Assembly (NCBI RefSeq): GCF_026410285.1
Contig: NZ_JAPMLP010000006.1
Coordinates: 62,001-126,000 of the forward strand
DNA length: 64,000 bases
Source of the DNA: Sulfitobacter sp. F26169L
GTDB taxonomy: Bacteria > Pseudomonadota > Alphaproteobacteria > Rhodobacterales > Rhodobacteraceae
Direction of reading: 5' to 3'
The notes under the pieces were generated by a model. The model saw nothing but the letters and a program-made list of their open reading frames with translations. It made no database searches and was not told the origin of the DNA. Of this stretch, positions 1 to 8,649 are shown one piece after another. Every line of letters begins with the position of its first letter. Position 1 is the first letter of the stretch. Position numbers and translations under genes: made by a program.

Positions 1-976
1 CAGCCTTCCAGCAGGCGGAGCTTTGATCGCCAAAGACGATTTCAGGTGGGCGTTTGCTGCGGCATTTGTCATCGGCCAGATAGCAACGTGAGGCGAAAAG
101 GCAGGCATCTACCCCGAAACTGTCGAGGCTCGGTACAATGCCGGGGACTTCGGTCAGGTCTGGCCGCTCTTCGGTCAGTTCAGCCAGCAGGTGCGGCACA
201 CAAGAAATCAGACCCTTGGTATAGGGGTGGCGCGGGTGGCTGATTACGGGGGCGACCGGGCCATATTCGGCCTTGCGGCCTGCATACATTACCACCATGC
301 GATCCGCCATTTCGGCCACGGCACCCATGTCGTGGGTGATGAGGATAATTGCCGTTCCTGTTTCACGCCCCAGATCGCGCAGCAGATCGAAAATCTGTGC
401 CTGTACCGTTACATCCAGCGCGGTTGTCGGCTCATCCGCGATAAGGATTTTGGGCGAGCAAGCCAGCGCGATTGCGATCATCACACGCTGACGCTGGCCC
501 CCCGACATCTGATGCGGGTAATCGGAGATACGCGCCTTGGCGTTGGGGATGCGCACGGCATCCAGCAGTTCGATTGCACGCTTCCATGCGTCGCGTTTGT
601 TCATCCCTTTATGACGGCGCAACACCTCTGCAATCTGTTCGCCCACCGTGTAAACGGGGTTCAGCGAAGTCATCGGCTCCTGAAAAATCATCGAGATTTC
701 GTTGCCGCGGATTGCGCGTAACTGGCTACTGTTCATCTGGGCCATATCATTGCCCTGAAACAGGATGCGGCCCTGTGCGATTGAGCCAACCTTTTCCGGC
801 AGCAGACCCATGATGGCGAGCGCGGTCATCGATTTACCGCAACCGCTTTCGCCGACAAAGCTGAGCGTTTCGCCTGCATTCAGTTCCAGTGACAAATCGT
901 CAATTACCGGTGCTTGACCGCTGCGCAGCGCAAGTTCGATCCGCAGGTTTTCGATTTTAAGGAGGGGTTCTGTCAT
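1..976 (-). CDS. Oligopeptide/dipeptide ABC transporter ATP-binding protein, DppD-like (3' end outside window)
   Basis: ATPase that would power a peptide/nickel-type (family 5) importer at the cytoplasmic face. The frame stays open from the ATG at 976 to the window edge, so the C-terminus is missing. Visible are Walker A GESGCGKS (about residues 42-49), the ABC signature MSGGQRQR, Walker B ILIADEP, and near the end the Cys-rich tail of the OppD/DppD family (CLFASRCYLADDKC), which shows that little is lost. The start overlaps the upstream permease stop by 4 bp (ATGA), implying coupled translation. A DppF partner is expected beyond the left edge. The substrate cannot be told from the sequence. 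Confidence 0.93.
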   Translation of the reverse strand, partial: MTEPLLKIENLRIELALRSGQAPVIDDLSLELNAGETLSFVGESGCGKSMTALAIMGLLPEKVGSIAQGRILFQGNDMAQMNSSQLRAIRGNEISMIFQEPMTSLNPVYTVGEQIAEVLRRHKGMNKRDAWKRAIELLDAVRIPNAKARISDYPHQMSGGQRQRVMIAIALACSPKILIADEPTTALDVTVQAQIFDLLRDLGRETGTAIILITHDMGAVAEMADRMVVMYAGRKAEYGPVAPVISHPRHPYTKGLISCVPHLLAELTEERPDLTEVPGIVPSLDSFGVDACLFASRCYLADDKCRSKRPPEIVFGDQSSACWKA

Positions 977-1845
977 CGCTGTCTCAGTTTCGGGTTGAGC
1001 GCGTCGTTGAGGCCGTCACCGACCAGTGAAATCGCAAGTACCGTGATGAAGATCGCTACACCGGGAACGGTCACCGCATAGCTGGCATCAAGGATATATT
1101 CGCGGTTGCTGCCGATAATCTGGCCCCAGCTTGCGACATTGGGATCGGTAAGGCCGAGAAACGACAGGCCCGCCTCGAACAGGATCGCAGAGCCGACCAT
1201 CAGCGCGGCCTGCACAATGATCGGGGGCAGGGCGTTTGGCAGGATCACACTGAAAATCAGCTTGCCGTTTTTGACACCACCTGCTCGGGCTGCGGTCACA
1301 TACTCCAGCTCGCGGATGCGCATGAATTCGGCGCGGGTGATACGGGCCACGGCGGGCCAGCTGACCAGTCCGATGGCGAGCGTGATCATAAACAGACTAG
1401 CCCCGAACAGGGATACGATCACCATGGAAAACAGCAGTGTCGGAAGCACCTGAAAGAACTCTGTAAGGCGCATGAGCAATTCTTCGACCCAGCCGCGGTA
1501 GAACCCGGCAAGCGCGCCAACGGTTATACCGATTGAGACAGTTACAACAGCCGCGGAAACGCCGATCGTCAACGAAACTTTCGCGCCGTGGATCAGCAGG
1601 GAAAGTAGGTCGCGACCCAGATAATCAGTGCCCATCAGGTATCCCTCTTCACCCGGCGGGGTGAAAGGGACCCAAACCATATCGAACGGATCACCGGGAT
1701 AGACCATCGGCCCGATGATTGCCACTGCGACAATCAACAACAGCACCACCAATCCGGCGACGGCTGCATGGTTGCGGCGAAACATCTCGGACGCTTCGGA
1801 AAACGGTGATCGCGCCTTGGCGGGAATATCGTCTATCTGGGTCAT
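973..1845 (-). CDS. Dipeptide-type ABC transporter permease, DppC-like
   Basis: Inner-membrane permease of 290 aa, normal for DppC/OppC. A cytoplasmic N-terminus is followed by a first membrane helix at about residues 27-48 and then further hydrophobic segments. The permease EAA loop is visible at AARAGGVKNGKLIF, and the DppC-typical EAGLSFLGL sits near the C-terminus. It overlaps the DppB-like gene before it and the ATPase after it by 4 bp each, so the genes form one tightly coupled operon. It would form the heterodimeric channel with the DppB-like partner. Substrate unknown; the downstream-acting amidohydrolase locus suggests an amide or peptide-like compound (inference). Confidence 0.93.
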   Translation of the reverse strand: MTQIDDIPAKARSPFSEASEMFRRNHAAVAGLVVLLLIVAVAIIGPMVYPGDPFDMVWVPFTPPGEEGYLMGTDYLGRDLLSLLIHGAKVSLTIGVSAAVVTVSIGITVGALAGFYRGWVEELLMRLTEFFQVLPTLLFSMVIVSLFGASLFMITLAIGLVSWPAVARITRAEFMRIRELEYVTAARAGGVKNGKLIFSVILPNALPPIIVQAALMVGSAILFEAGLSFLGLTDPNVASWGQIIGSNREYILDASYAVTVPGVAIFITVLAISLVGDGLNDALNPKLRQR

Positions 1846-2825
1846 GCGCGGCCTCTTACACGGGGGTCGATGGCGCGAAGCACCAGATCGGTCAACAGGT
1901 TGCCGATAATCACGACGAGGGCTGAGAAAAACAGGATGCCGAGGATCGTTGGCGTATCACGCGCAAGGATGGAGGTAAGCGCAAGCTGCCCCAGACCCGG
2001 CCAGGAGAATACCGTTTCAACCAGCACCGCGCCGGAAATCACCGCAGAAAACTGCAAACCGGCAAGCGTGACAACAGGGGGCAGTGCGTTTTTCAGCGCG
2101 TGCTTTAGCACGATCTCACGCTGGCTCAGCCCTTTGGCTTTGGCTGTGCGCACATAGTCGGAGCCCAGAACCTCTAACATCGAAGCGCGCGACAGGCGCG
2201 AATAGAGTGCGAGGAAAATAGAGCCAAGCGTGATCACAGGCAGAACCATATGGTGTGCCACATCCACCGCTTTGACGAAGAAGTTACCGTCAACAGTGAT
2301 GTCGCTCATCCCTGCGACAGGAAACAGCGGGATTTTTAGAGAAAAGGCGATTAGCAGCAAAATACCCGTCCAGAACACCGGCGCGGCATAGCCAAACAGC
2401 GCAATCAGCGTGACGAAGTAATTGGCGATGCCATTAGGGTGGCGCGCAGAGAAGACGCCCAGCAAAACCCCAACAACCAGCGCGAGGCTTTGAGCCACAA
2501 GAACGAGTAGAAGGGTGGCAGGGAGTTTTTCAAAGATCAGCGTAGTTACGGGAGCGTTATAGAAGTACGAATACCCCAGATCAAAGCTCAGCACGCGGCT
2601 GACATAGGCGAGGAGTTGCACAGGAAAGGGCTGGTCCAGCCCGTATTCCGCACGAATTTGTTCCATCATTTCGGCGTCCGCTCCCCCCATCGAAGCGGCG
2701 ATTGTGTCTGCTATATCGCCGGGGGCGAGGTTCATCATGGTGAAGTTCAACACCAGAACCGCAATCAGCAGCAGTGCGGCGTACAACAGCCGCTGGAGTA
2801 TTGTCATGAAAATGGCCATGGGCAC
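1842..2825 (-). CDS. Dipeptide-type ABC transporter permease, DppB-like
   Basis: Inner-membrane permease of 327 aa, the family size. The N-terminal helix (about residues 13-33) ends in the DppB-typical LAPGD. The central EAA loop reads TAKAKGLSQREIVLKHALKN, and the C-terminus has the usual AIDPRVRG. An alternative start five codons in (MTILQ) matches family N-termini better than MPMAIF, so the exact start is uncertain. It lies 57 bp after the substrate-binding protein gene and overlaps the DppC-like gene by 4 bp. Confidence 0.93.
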   Translation of the reverse strand: MPMAIFMTILQRLLYAALLLIAVLVLNFTMMNLAPGDIADTIAASMGGADAEMMEQIRAEYGLDQPFPVQLLAYVSRVLSFDLGYSYFYNAPVTTLIFEKLPATLLLVLVAQSLALVVGVLLGVFSARHPNGIANYFVTLIALFGYAAPVFWTGILLLIAFSLKIPLFPVAGMSDITVDGNFFVKAVDVAHHMVLPVITLGSIFLALYSRLSRASMLEVLGSDYVRTAKAKGLSQREIVLKHALKNALPPVVTLAGLQFSAVISGAVLVETVFSWPGLGQLALTSILARDTPTILGILFFSALVVIIGNLLTDLVLRAIDPRVRGRA

Positions 2826-2882
2826 CTTGCGAACGCTGGGGTGAAGCCTGCCCCACAGAATACGGAGCAGGCAGTTTGCAGA

Positions 2883-4460
2883 TTACTCTTTCAGGTAAAC
2901 CAGATCATAGGGTGAGCCGGAAGCCCAGATGCCCAATGGCGGATTGCCCACTTTGGTGGAGTAAATCGTATGGTAGGGCAGGGTGTTGGTCCAGTAAACC
3001 GGCAGGTCTTCGGCCAGAATTTCCTGAAACTTGGCGTAGATTTCCTTGCGCTTGGCAGGGTCGATCTCTTTTGCGCCCTGCTCCATCAATGCGTCGATCT
3101 CCGGGTTGACGTATTGCTGGGTGTTGGACCAGATCACACCGGGCTTGATATTGTCCGAGGAGTAGGTGCGGTGAACACCGATTACCGGATCGCCCCAGTT
3201 GAACACTGTATCCCAAGTCATGTCGAAATTGTGGTTCGAGATTTTCTGTGCCCATGTGGGAAAGTCGACATAGCTGTTCACGCTGACATCAATACCGACC
3301 TTGGCCAGTGACGCCTTGGTAAATTCTGCCTGCGCTTTGGTGGTAGGGTTGCCATAGTCGATGGTCAGGCTGAAACGGTTGCCATCTGCGCCGCGTTCGA
3401 AACCGGCTTCGTCCAGCAGGGCATTCGCTTTGTCCAGATCCAAATCATAACTGTTTACGTCGTCGTTATAGAGCGGCGATCCAGGGTGGATACCAGTCTT
3501 TGCATCGGTGCTGAGGCCTTGCATGATTGCCTTCAGGATGAACTGCTTATCGATTGAATAGGCAATCGCCTGACGCACACGCTTGTCTGACAGTGGCCCT
3601 TCTGAGCCTGTGTTGAACGCCAGCCAGTTCAGCGGGCCAACAGCGGCGTAACCTTCATCGGTTACAATCAGGTTTTCGTTCTTTTTCATCCGCGCGATGT
3701 TGCGCACAGTTGCTTCAAACGTCGCCATGTGCAGCTCACCATTCTCAAGGCCGATGGCACGGGAAGAAGCATCCTTGATGATACGGTAAACGATTTTGTC
3801 CAGATAGGGGCGACCCTCGATGAAGAAATCGTCATAACGTTCCAAAACGATGTTCTGGTCGCGGTTGAATTCCGCCAGCTTGAAGGGGCCGGAGCCTACT
3901 ACGTTTTCGCTGTTCTGCGGATGCGACTTTACGTCCTGTCCGTCGCCGTAAACGTGCTTTGGAATAATCGGCAGCAACTGGCTGGACATCGCCAGCAGCA
4001 GGGCTGGGTGCGGCTGGCTGAGCTTGAGAACGGCAGTGTTTTCGTCGGGTGTTTCAACAGAGGTAACAACGTCGAACATGGATTTGAAGGGGTGGTTTTC
4101 CTGCACTGTCTTTACAGAAAACGCGACGTCTTCTGATGTGATCGGTTTGCCATCATGGAACGTGGCACCCTTCACCAGCTTGAGTGTCATCGACAGCCCG
4201 TCATCAGACCAATCCCAGCTTTCTGCGAGATATGGCTGCGGTGTCCAGTCCTCGTCATACCGCAGGGGGGCGGCAAACAACTGTGTGCCGGGCGCGCCTG
4301 TCGCGATGCCGGATTGTACCGCTGGATTCAGGTGGCGGGGATTCTGGGGTAGCGAGTGGATAAGCGTACCGCCGCGCACTGGTTCTTCGGCCTGTGCGCC
4401 AAAAGCAATAATGCTTCCCAATGCTGTCGCCGCCAGCATGGATTTGAAATGTTTGGTCAC
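2883..4460 (-). CDS. ABC transporter substrate-binding protein, family 5 (DppA/OppA-like)
   Basis: Periplasmic solute receptor of 525 aa for the downstream permeases. A classical signal peptide with cleavage near AFGAQA-EE (about residue 24) is present, without a lipobox cysteine. The mature protein starts GGTLIHSLPQNPRHLNPA and contains the family-5 hallmark VKGATFHDGKPITSEDVAFS. First gene of the operon SBP-DppB-DppC-DppD. Family 5 covers peptides, opines, nickel-chelates and sugars, so specificity is open. The neighbouring LysR regulator and amidohydrolase suggest that the imported ligand may be hydrolysed by the latter (inference). Confidence 0.93.
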   Translation of the reverse strand: MTKHFKSMLAATALGSIIAFGAQAEEPVRGGTLIHSLPQNPRHLNPAVQSGIATGAPGTQLFAAPLRYDEDWTPQPYLAESWDWSDDGLSMTLKLVKGATFHDGKPITSEDVAFSVKTVQENHPFKSMFDVVTSVETPDENTAVLKLSQPHPALLLAMSSQLLPIIPKHVYGDGQDVKSHPQNSENVVGSGPFKLAEFNRDQNIVLERYDDFFIEGRPYLDKIVYRIIKDASSRAIGLENGELHMATFEATVRNIARMKKNENLIVTDEGYAAVGPLNWLAFNTGSEGPLSDKRVRQAIAYSIDKQFILKAIMQGLSTDAKTGIHPGSPLYNDDVNSYDLDLDKANALLDEAGFERGADGNRFSLTIDYGNPTTKAQAEFTKASLAKVGIDVSVNSYVDFPTWAQKISNHNFDMTWDTVFNWGDPVIGVHRTYSSDNIKPGVIWSNTQQYVNPEIDALMEQGAKEIDPAKRKEIYAKFQEILAEDLPVYWTNTLPYHTIYSTKVGNPPLGIWASGSPYDLVYLKE

Positions 4461-4519
4461 GTGTCGGACTCCCTTTTATGATTATTGGTGATGAGGCTAA
4501 CGTGAGGTCATACCCACAC

Positions 4520-4530
4520 AAAACAGTTTT
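4520..4530. promoter_or_regulatory. Palindrome AAAAC-A-GTTTT upstream of the transporter operon
   Basis: Perfect 5-bp arms with a 1-bp centre, 60 bp upstream of the substrate-binding protein start. A near-identical site (AAAAC-CA-GTTTT) lies in the LysR/amidohydrolase divergent region at 5559-5570. Both could be half of a LysR operator. Purely inferred from the repeat; AT-rich palindromes of this length can occur by chance. Confidence 0.3.
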
Positions 4531-4593
4531 TCTAAATTCAGTTAGTGCATTTTATGGTGGAATAGTTCGTCAGCTAATGATTGTTGAAAACCA

Positions 4594-5523
4594 TCAGGGG
4601 ATACGCACTGCCATATGTTCAAAGCCCCCCTGCATGCGGATCATTTCGCAATGGGCGTGAAAATCAGCGACCGCGCGAGGCTGGCGAACGCGGGTCTGCA
4701 TGACCAGACCAAAATCTCTGGGCTTGATCCTGTCCCGCAACGGCACAGCGACTATTCCGGCGCGCCGGTCTATTGCAGCGAGCGGTTTTGCGTTGAGCAG
4801 GGTAAACCCCAGATTCGCAGCAATCATAGTGCGAATCATCGCAACCGAAGACGAGCTGTGTACAACATTCACATCTATCTTTGCTTTGCGGAACAGATCG
4901 GAATAATGGCTGCGAGTCTGGGGCAGGAACAGTTCGATCATCGGCTTTGCAGCCAATTCGGACAAGCAGGTGCTGGGTTGGTTTGCGATGGGATCGTCCG
5001 CGCAGAGCAAGGCAAAATAGGGCAGATCTATAATCTGATGAAACAGCTGATTGTCTCCTACCGTTTCGTGATAGGTAAAGGCCAGATCAGCGCGCCCGTT
5101 TTCCAGATAGCCGACCACAGTTTCCATATTCCCTTCGACAATTTCAAACCGGATGCCGGGATGTTGGCGTTGAAAGCTGGCGATTGCGTTGGGCAAAAAC
5201 GTAGCCGCAGCAGCGGCAAAGCAGGCAAGCCTGATAACGCCGGTCGAGGTGCCGCCGATTGCGCTCAGCTCGGCTTGGAATTCGCGAAAGCGACCCAGAA
5301 AATCAGCGATCAATGTGAGACACTGCTGACCGGCAGAGGTCACCAGCAGCCCTTTCGCAGGCACGCGGGTGAACAGATCAAACCCGACATCCGCCTCCAG
5401 CGCGTCAATTGCTGCGGTGATCGAACTTTGTGAGATATTCAGATCAGCTGCCGCCGCAGCGATTGATCCGGTGCGGCCTGCCGCCTCTACATAGCGAAGT
5501 TGTTTGATGGATAGGGTGGTTAC
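4594..5523 (-). CDS. LysR-family transcriptional regulator with no canonical start codon for its HTH domain
   Basis: Likely regulator of the flanking importer and amidohydrolase. The reading frame encodes a full LysR N-terminus (SIKQLRYVEAAGRTGSIAAA, then an HTH with ISQSSITAAIDALE) followed by a LysR substrate-binding domain, about 309 aa in all. Between the upstream stop TAA (5547-5545) and the HTH there is no ATG, GTG or TTG. The first one is a GTG at 5364, which would delete the whole HTH. A GTA codon at 5523, spaced properly behind GGGGGAA, sits where a start is expected, so a GTG-to-GTA change or a non-canonical start (CTG at 5535 is also possible) is suspected. The gene may be weakly translated or inactive. 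Confidence 0.75.
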   Translation of the reverse strand, partial: VTTLSIKQLRYVEAAGRTGSIAAAAADLNISQSSITAAIDALEADVGFDLFTRVPAKGLLVTSAGQQCLTLIADFLGRFREFQAELSAIGGTSTGVIRLACFAAAAATFLPNAIASFQRQHPGIRFEIVEGNMETVVGYLENGRADLAFTYHETVGDNQLFHQIIDLPYFALLCADDPIANQPSTCLSELAAKPMIELFLPQTRSHYSDLFRKAKIDVNVVHSSSSVAMIRTMIAANLGFTLLNAKPLAAIDRRAGIVAVPLRDRIKPRDFGLVMQTRVRQPRAVADFHAHCEMIRMQGGFEHMAVRIP

Positions 5524-5558
5524 GGCTTCCCCCAGAAAATGTGTTTACTGCTGTAGTT

Positions 5559-5570
5559 AAAACCAGTTTT
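5559..5570. promoter_or_regulatory. Palindrome AAAAC-CA-GTTTT between LysR gene and amidohydrolase
   Basis: Perfect 5-bp arms with a 2-bp centre in the 103-bp divergent region. It matches the site at 4520-4530 upstream of the transporter operon. Candidate LysR-binding element by position and by recurrence only. Confidence 0.3.
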
Positions 5571-5626
5571 TGCGAGGAAGCAAATTCAATAGCGTTTGAC
5601 CAACCGATTAACCCGAGGAGATACCG

Positions 5627-7264
5627 ATGATCACCATCTACAAAGCCCGCAAGATCATCACGATGAACCCTGCACACGCCCACACAACCCATGTGGCGGT
5701 GCGGGATGGAAAAATTCTGGGCACCGGCCCGCTGGAGGATCTGGAAGGCTGGGGTGACTATACGCTGGACGACCGATTTGCCGACAAGGTGTTGATGCCT
5801 GGCCTGATCGAAGCGCACAGCCACCTTATGGAAGGCTCGCTTTGGGCCTATACCTATGTCGGGTTCTTTGACCGGATGTCGCCCGAGGGTGAGATGCAGA
5901 AAGGCTCCAAGAACCTGCAAGAAGTGCTGGCCAAGCTAAAAGAGGCCGAATCGAAGATCGAAGACCCCGATGCACCGATGCCTGCGTGGTCCCTCGACCC
6001 GATCTATTTCGACAACGTGCGCGTAACGCGGCACGATTTGGATCAGGTCTCGTCAACCCGCCCGATCGGAATCATGCATGCGTCCGGCCACATCATGAAC
6101 GTGAACACCAAAGCGCTTGAGCTGGCTGGCATGATGCGCGCAGGAGTTAACCATGACGGCGTGCCGTTGGGCGATGATGGTATGCCCTTGGGAGAGTTGA
6201 AGGGACCGGACGTGATGACACCCGTGTCGCCGTTTGTAGGGTTTGATCGTGATATGCTGGCCTGCGATGAAAAGGGTATCTGGCGTTTTGGCAAGCTATG
6301 TGTGCGCGCCGGCGTGACCACCGCAACCGATCTGGCGAACAAGCTACCGGACGAGACAGTAAACATGTTCACCAAGATCACGGGCCAGACCAAATACCCC
6401 ACACGTATCGTTTCGCTGAGGTTTCATCACGGGATCAGCCCCGAAGACCTGATTGATCATGCCATTGCGCTAAAGCCGAAAAGCACCGAGATGCTGCGGT
6501 TGGGCAAAATCAAGGTGATTGTTGACGGCTCTATTCAGGGGTTTTCGGCGCGTCTTCGCGAGCCTGGGTATTTTAACGGGGCGCCGAACGGGCTGTGGTA
6601 TATCTCTCCCGAGCATCTGAAGTACATTCTGGAAAACGCTTTGGAGAAGGGTATTCACATCAACACCCACACCAACGGCGATCAGGCTACGCAACTGGTG
6701 ATCGAAACGATGACCGAAGCCTTGCGTAAACACCCCAGCTCCGATCACCGCTTTGTGCTGCAGCACTGCCAACTGGCGGATGCCGCGCAGTTCCGCAAGA
6801 TCGCCAAGCTGGGGATGTGTGTGAACCTGTTTGCCAACCACCACTTCTACTGGGGGGACGAGCATTACAAGCTGACGGTCGGGCCAGAGCGTGCGGAGCG
6901 GATGAACGCCGCAGGCACGGCTCTGCGGGAAGGGGTTCCGATGACAATCCACTCGGACGCGCCGATCACGCCGCTGGGGCCACTGTTTACCGGATGGTGT
7001 GCGGTCAACCGCCTGACCGCATCGGGGCGGACCCTTGGCGAAGCGGACAAAATCACCGTTGACCAAGCGCTCTATGCGATCACGTTGGGGGCGGCCTATA
7101 CACTGCACATGGATCAGGAAATCGGATCAATCGAGGCAGGCAAGCGCGCGGATTTTGCGGTGCTGGAGGACGATCCGGAAGAGATTGGCAGTGACAAGCT
7201 GAAGGATGTGCGCGTCTGGGGCACGGTGCAGGGCGGTCGGGTGTTTGCCGTGGCAGATATATGA
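5627..7264 (+). CDS. Metal-dependent amidohydrolase, YtcJ-like (amidohydrolase 3 family)
   Basis: Cytoplasmic hydrolase of the amidohydrolase superfamily, 545 aa. The N-terminal composite beta domain (KARKIITMNP..., VAVRDGKILGTG) is followed by the metal-binding H64-S-H66 (GLIEAHSH). HTNGDQA lies near residue 347, and the late IHSDAPITPLGP supplies the metal-ligand Asp (about D444). The C-terminus has the family GSIEAGKRADFAVL signature. A strong ribosome-binding site (GAGGAG) precedes the ATG. It shares a 4-bp overlap with the CobW-like gene, so the two are translationally coupled. The family hydrolyses amides, N-acyl compounds and cyclic amides; no substrate can be assigned here. Confidence 0.9.
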   Translation: MITIYKARKIITMNPAHAHTTHVAVRDGKILGTGPLEDLEGWGDYTLDDRFADKVLMPGLIEAHSHLMEGSLWAYTYVGFFDRMSPEGEMQKGSKNLQEVLAKLKEAESKIEDPDAPMPAWSLDPIYFDNVRVTRHDLDQVSSTRPIGIMHASGHIMNVNTKALELAGMMRAGVNHDGVPLGDDGMPLGELKGPDVMTPVSPFVGFDRDMLACDEKGIWRFGKLCVRAGVTTATDLANKLPDETVNMFTKITGQTKYPTRIVSLRFHHGISPEDLIDHAIALKPKSTEMLRLGKIKVIVDGSIQGFSARLREPGYFNGAPNGLWYISPEHLKYILENALEKGIHINTHTNGDQATQLVIETMTEALRKHPSSDHRFVLQHCQLADAAQFRKIAKLGMCVNLFANHHFYWGDEHYKLTVGPERAERMNAAGTALREGVPMTIHSDAPITPLGPLFTGWCAVNRLTASGRTLGEADKITVDQALYAITLGAAYTLHMDQEIGSIEAGKRADFAVLEDDPEEIGSDKLKDVRVWGTVQGGRVFAVADI

Positions 7265-8112
7265 GCCTGCCCGTCACCATCCTGAGCGGGTATCTGGGGG
7301 CTGGCAAAACGACGCTGGTTAACCAGATGCTGCGGCAGGCAGATGGCAAGCGGCTGGCGATTATGGTCAATGAATTCGGCGATCTGCCGATCGATGCAGA
7401 CCTGATCGAAGCAGAGGGCGACGATATGATCGCCCTCGCGGGGGGGTGCGTCTGTTGCAGCTATGGGGATGATCTGATGGCGGCGCTGACGCAGATGGCT
7501 GCGATGCAGCCGCCGCCCGATCACATCATACTCGAAGCAAGTGGCGTTGCCCTTCCCGGTGCCATTGCTTCCAGCCTCGGCATTGTTGCGGGGATCAGAG
7601 CGGCGGGTGTTGTTGTACTGGCAGACGTGGCCCAGATCGAAGGGCAGCTTGCCAACGACTATATCGGTGACACCGTCGTACGCCAGTTGGCTGCGGCGGA
7701 TCTGGTGGTGCTGACAAAGGGTGACATTGCAGGCGCGGCACAGGTTGCACATGCGCGCACCACGGTTGCAGCCCACGCCGACAGTGCCGCTGTGGTGGAA
7801 GCGTCCCATGGCCGTGTGCCGCTGGATGTGGTGCTGAACCCTGTTCAGATAGCGATCCCGCAAAGGGGTGAACCCCATGGCAACGCTGCGGGATTGATCA
7901 GCGAAGTCGATGTGCCTGAGGGTGAAGTCGACGCCGATGACTATGCGCGCGAGCTTGCAAGCCGCACCGAGGTGATCCGCGCCAAGGGCCATGTGAACAC
8001 CGCGCAGGGGCTTCGCACCGTGCAGGTTGTGGGGTCACAATGGGAGGTCAGTGCACCGCCGCAAAATGCGCAGGCCGGCGTTGTCGTGATCCGTCTGAAA
8101 GACCCTGTCTAG
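7261..8112 (+). CDS. CobW/COG0523-family GTPase, probable metallochaperone
   Basis: G3E-type P-loop GTPase of 283 aa. The P-loop GYLGAGKT is at residues 10-17, and the diagnostic metal-binding GGCVCC (C63, C65, C66) is intact. The NKxD-type base-specificity motif appears as TKGD. The C-terminal CobW domain is short (VIRAKGHVNTAQGL onward), and there is no His-rich loop. Members load Zn, Co or other metals into client enzymes using GTP. The 4-bp overlap with the amidohydrolase gene makes that metalloenzyme the obvious client (inference). A terminator hairpin follows at 8122. Confidence 0.88.
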   Translation: MSLPVTILSGYLGAGKTTLVNQMLRQADGKRLAIMVNEFGDLPIDADLIEAEGDDMIALAGGCVCCSYGDDLMAALTQMAAMQPPPDHIILEASGVALPGAIASSLGIVAGIRAAGVVVLADVAQIEGQLANDYIGDTVVRQLAAADLVVLTKGDIAGAAQVAHARTTVAAHADSAAVVEASHGRVPLDVVLNPVQIAIPQRGEPHGNAAGLISEVDVPEGEVDADDYARELASRTEVIRAKGHVNTAQGLRTVQVVGSQWEVSAPPQNAQAGVVVIRLKDPV

Positions 8113-8121
8113 CAAATTGGT

Positions 8122-8153
8122 CGCCTGATCCGCCGCTGCGGGTCAGGCGTTTT
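8122..8153 (+). terminator. Rho-independent terminator after the CobW-like gene
   Basis: A hairpin with outer stem CGCCTGA/TCAGGCG and inner stem CCGC/GCGG, loop CGCT, is followed directly by TTTT. It separates the amidohydrolase-CobW operon from the convergent MaoC gene. Confidence 0.75.
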
Positions 8154-8166
8154 CGTCGCGCTTTGT

Positions 8167-8637
8167 TCAATCCTCAAACACTGCCATGCCCAACCATTCA
8201 GCGATGAGGGCGGGGGTTTCCTCGCCCTCGATTTCGATGGTCAGCAGGTTCTCACGCAGCATGTTGACCGGCCCTTTGGCGGATACCTTTTGCAAAGTGA
8301 AGCGCCCGCGCAAGCGGCTACCAGCGACCACAGGTTTCAGAAACCGCAGTTTATTCATGCCATAATTGATGCCCATCACCTGTCCGGGCAGCATATCGAA
8401 ACAGTCATAGGCAAACCTGCTGGCCAGCGAGAGTGTCAGAAAGCCGTGTGCAATGGCCCCGCCAAAAGGAGTTTCAGCGGCAGCGCGTCGCGGATCAACG
8501 TGAATCCACTGCTCGTCATGGGTGGTTTTGGCAAAATCGTCGATCATCTTTTGATTAACGGTGATCCAGTTGGATACGCCTACTTCCTCACCGATCTGTT
8601 TTTCAGCTTCGGCAATGGCCGTTTGCAATGCAGACAT
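8167..8637 (-). CDS. MaoC-family (R)-specific enoyl-CoA hydratase
   Basis: Hot-dog-fold hydratase, 156 aa, that would add water to a trans-2-enoyl-CoA to give the (R)-3-hydroxyacyl-CoA. The hydratase-2 dyad appears as D41...H46 (HDEQWIHVDPRRAA), followed by the family GAIAHGFLTLSL. The length is standard for single-domain MaoC proteins. The gene lies 12 bp behind the oxidoreductase gene on the same strand, so they probably share a transcript. It fits the surrounding acyl-CoA cluster, alongside the MFE2-like SDR that acts on (R)-3-hydroxyacyl-CoA. Confidence 0.9.
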   Translation of the reverse strand: MSALQTAIAEAEKQIGEEVGVSNWITVNQKMIDDFAKTTHDEQWIHVDPRRAAAETPFGGAIAHGFLTLSLASRFAYDCFDMLPGQVMGINYGMNKLRFLKPVVAGSRLRGRFTLQKVSAKGPVNMLRENLLTIEIEGEETPALIAEWLGMAVFED

Positions 8638-8649
8638 GTGTTTTCTCCC

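Noticed and set aside
191..813. Plus-strand open frames opposite the DppD-like gene
   Set aside because: The minus strand encodes an unmistakable ABC ATPase through the whole interval.
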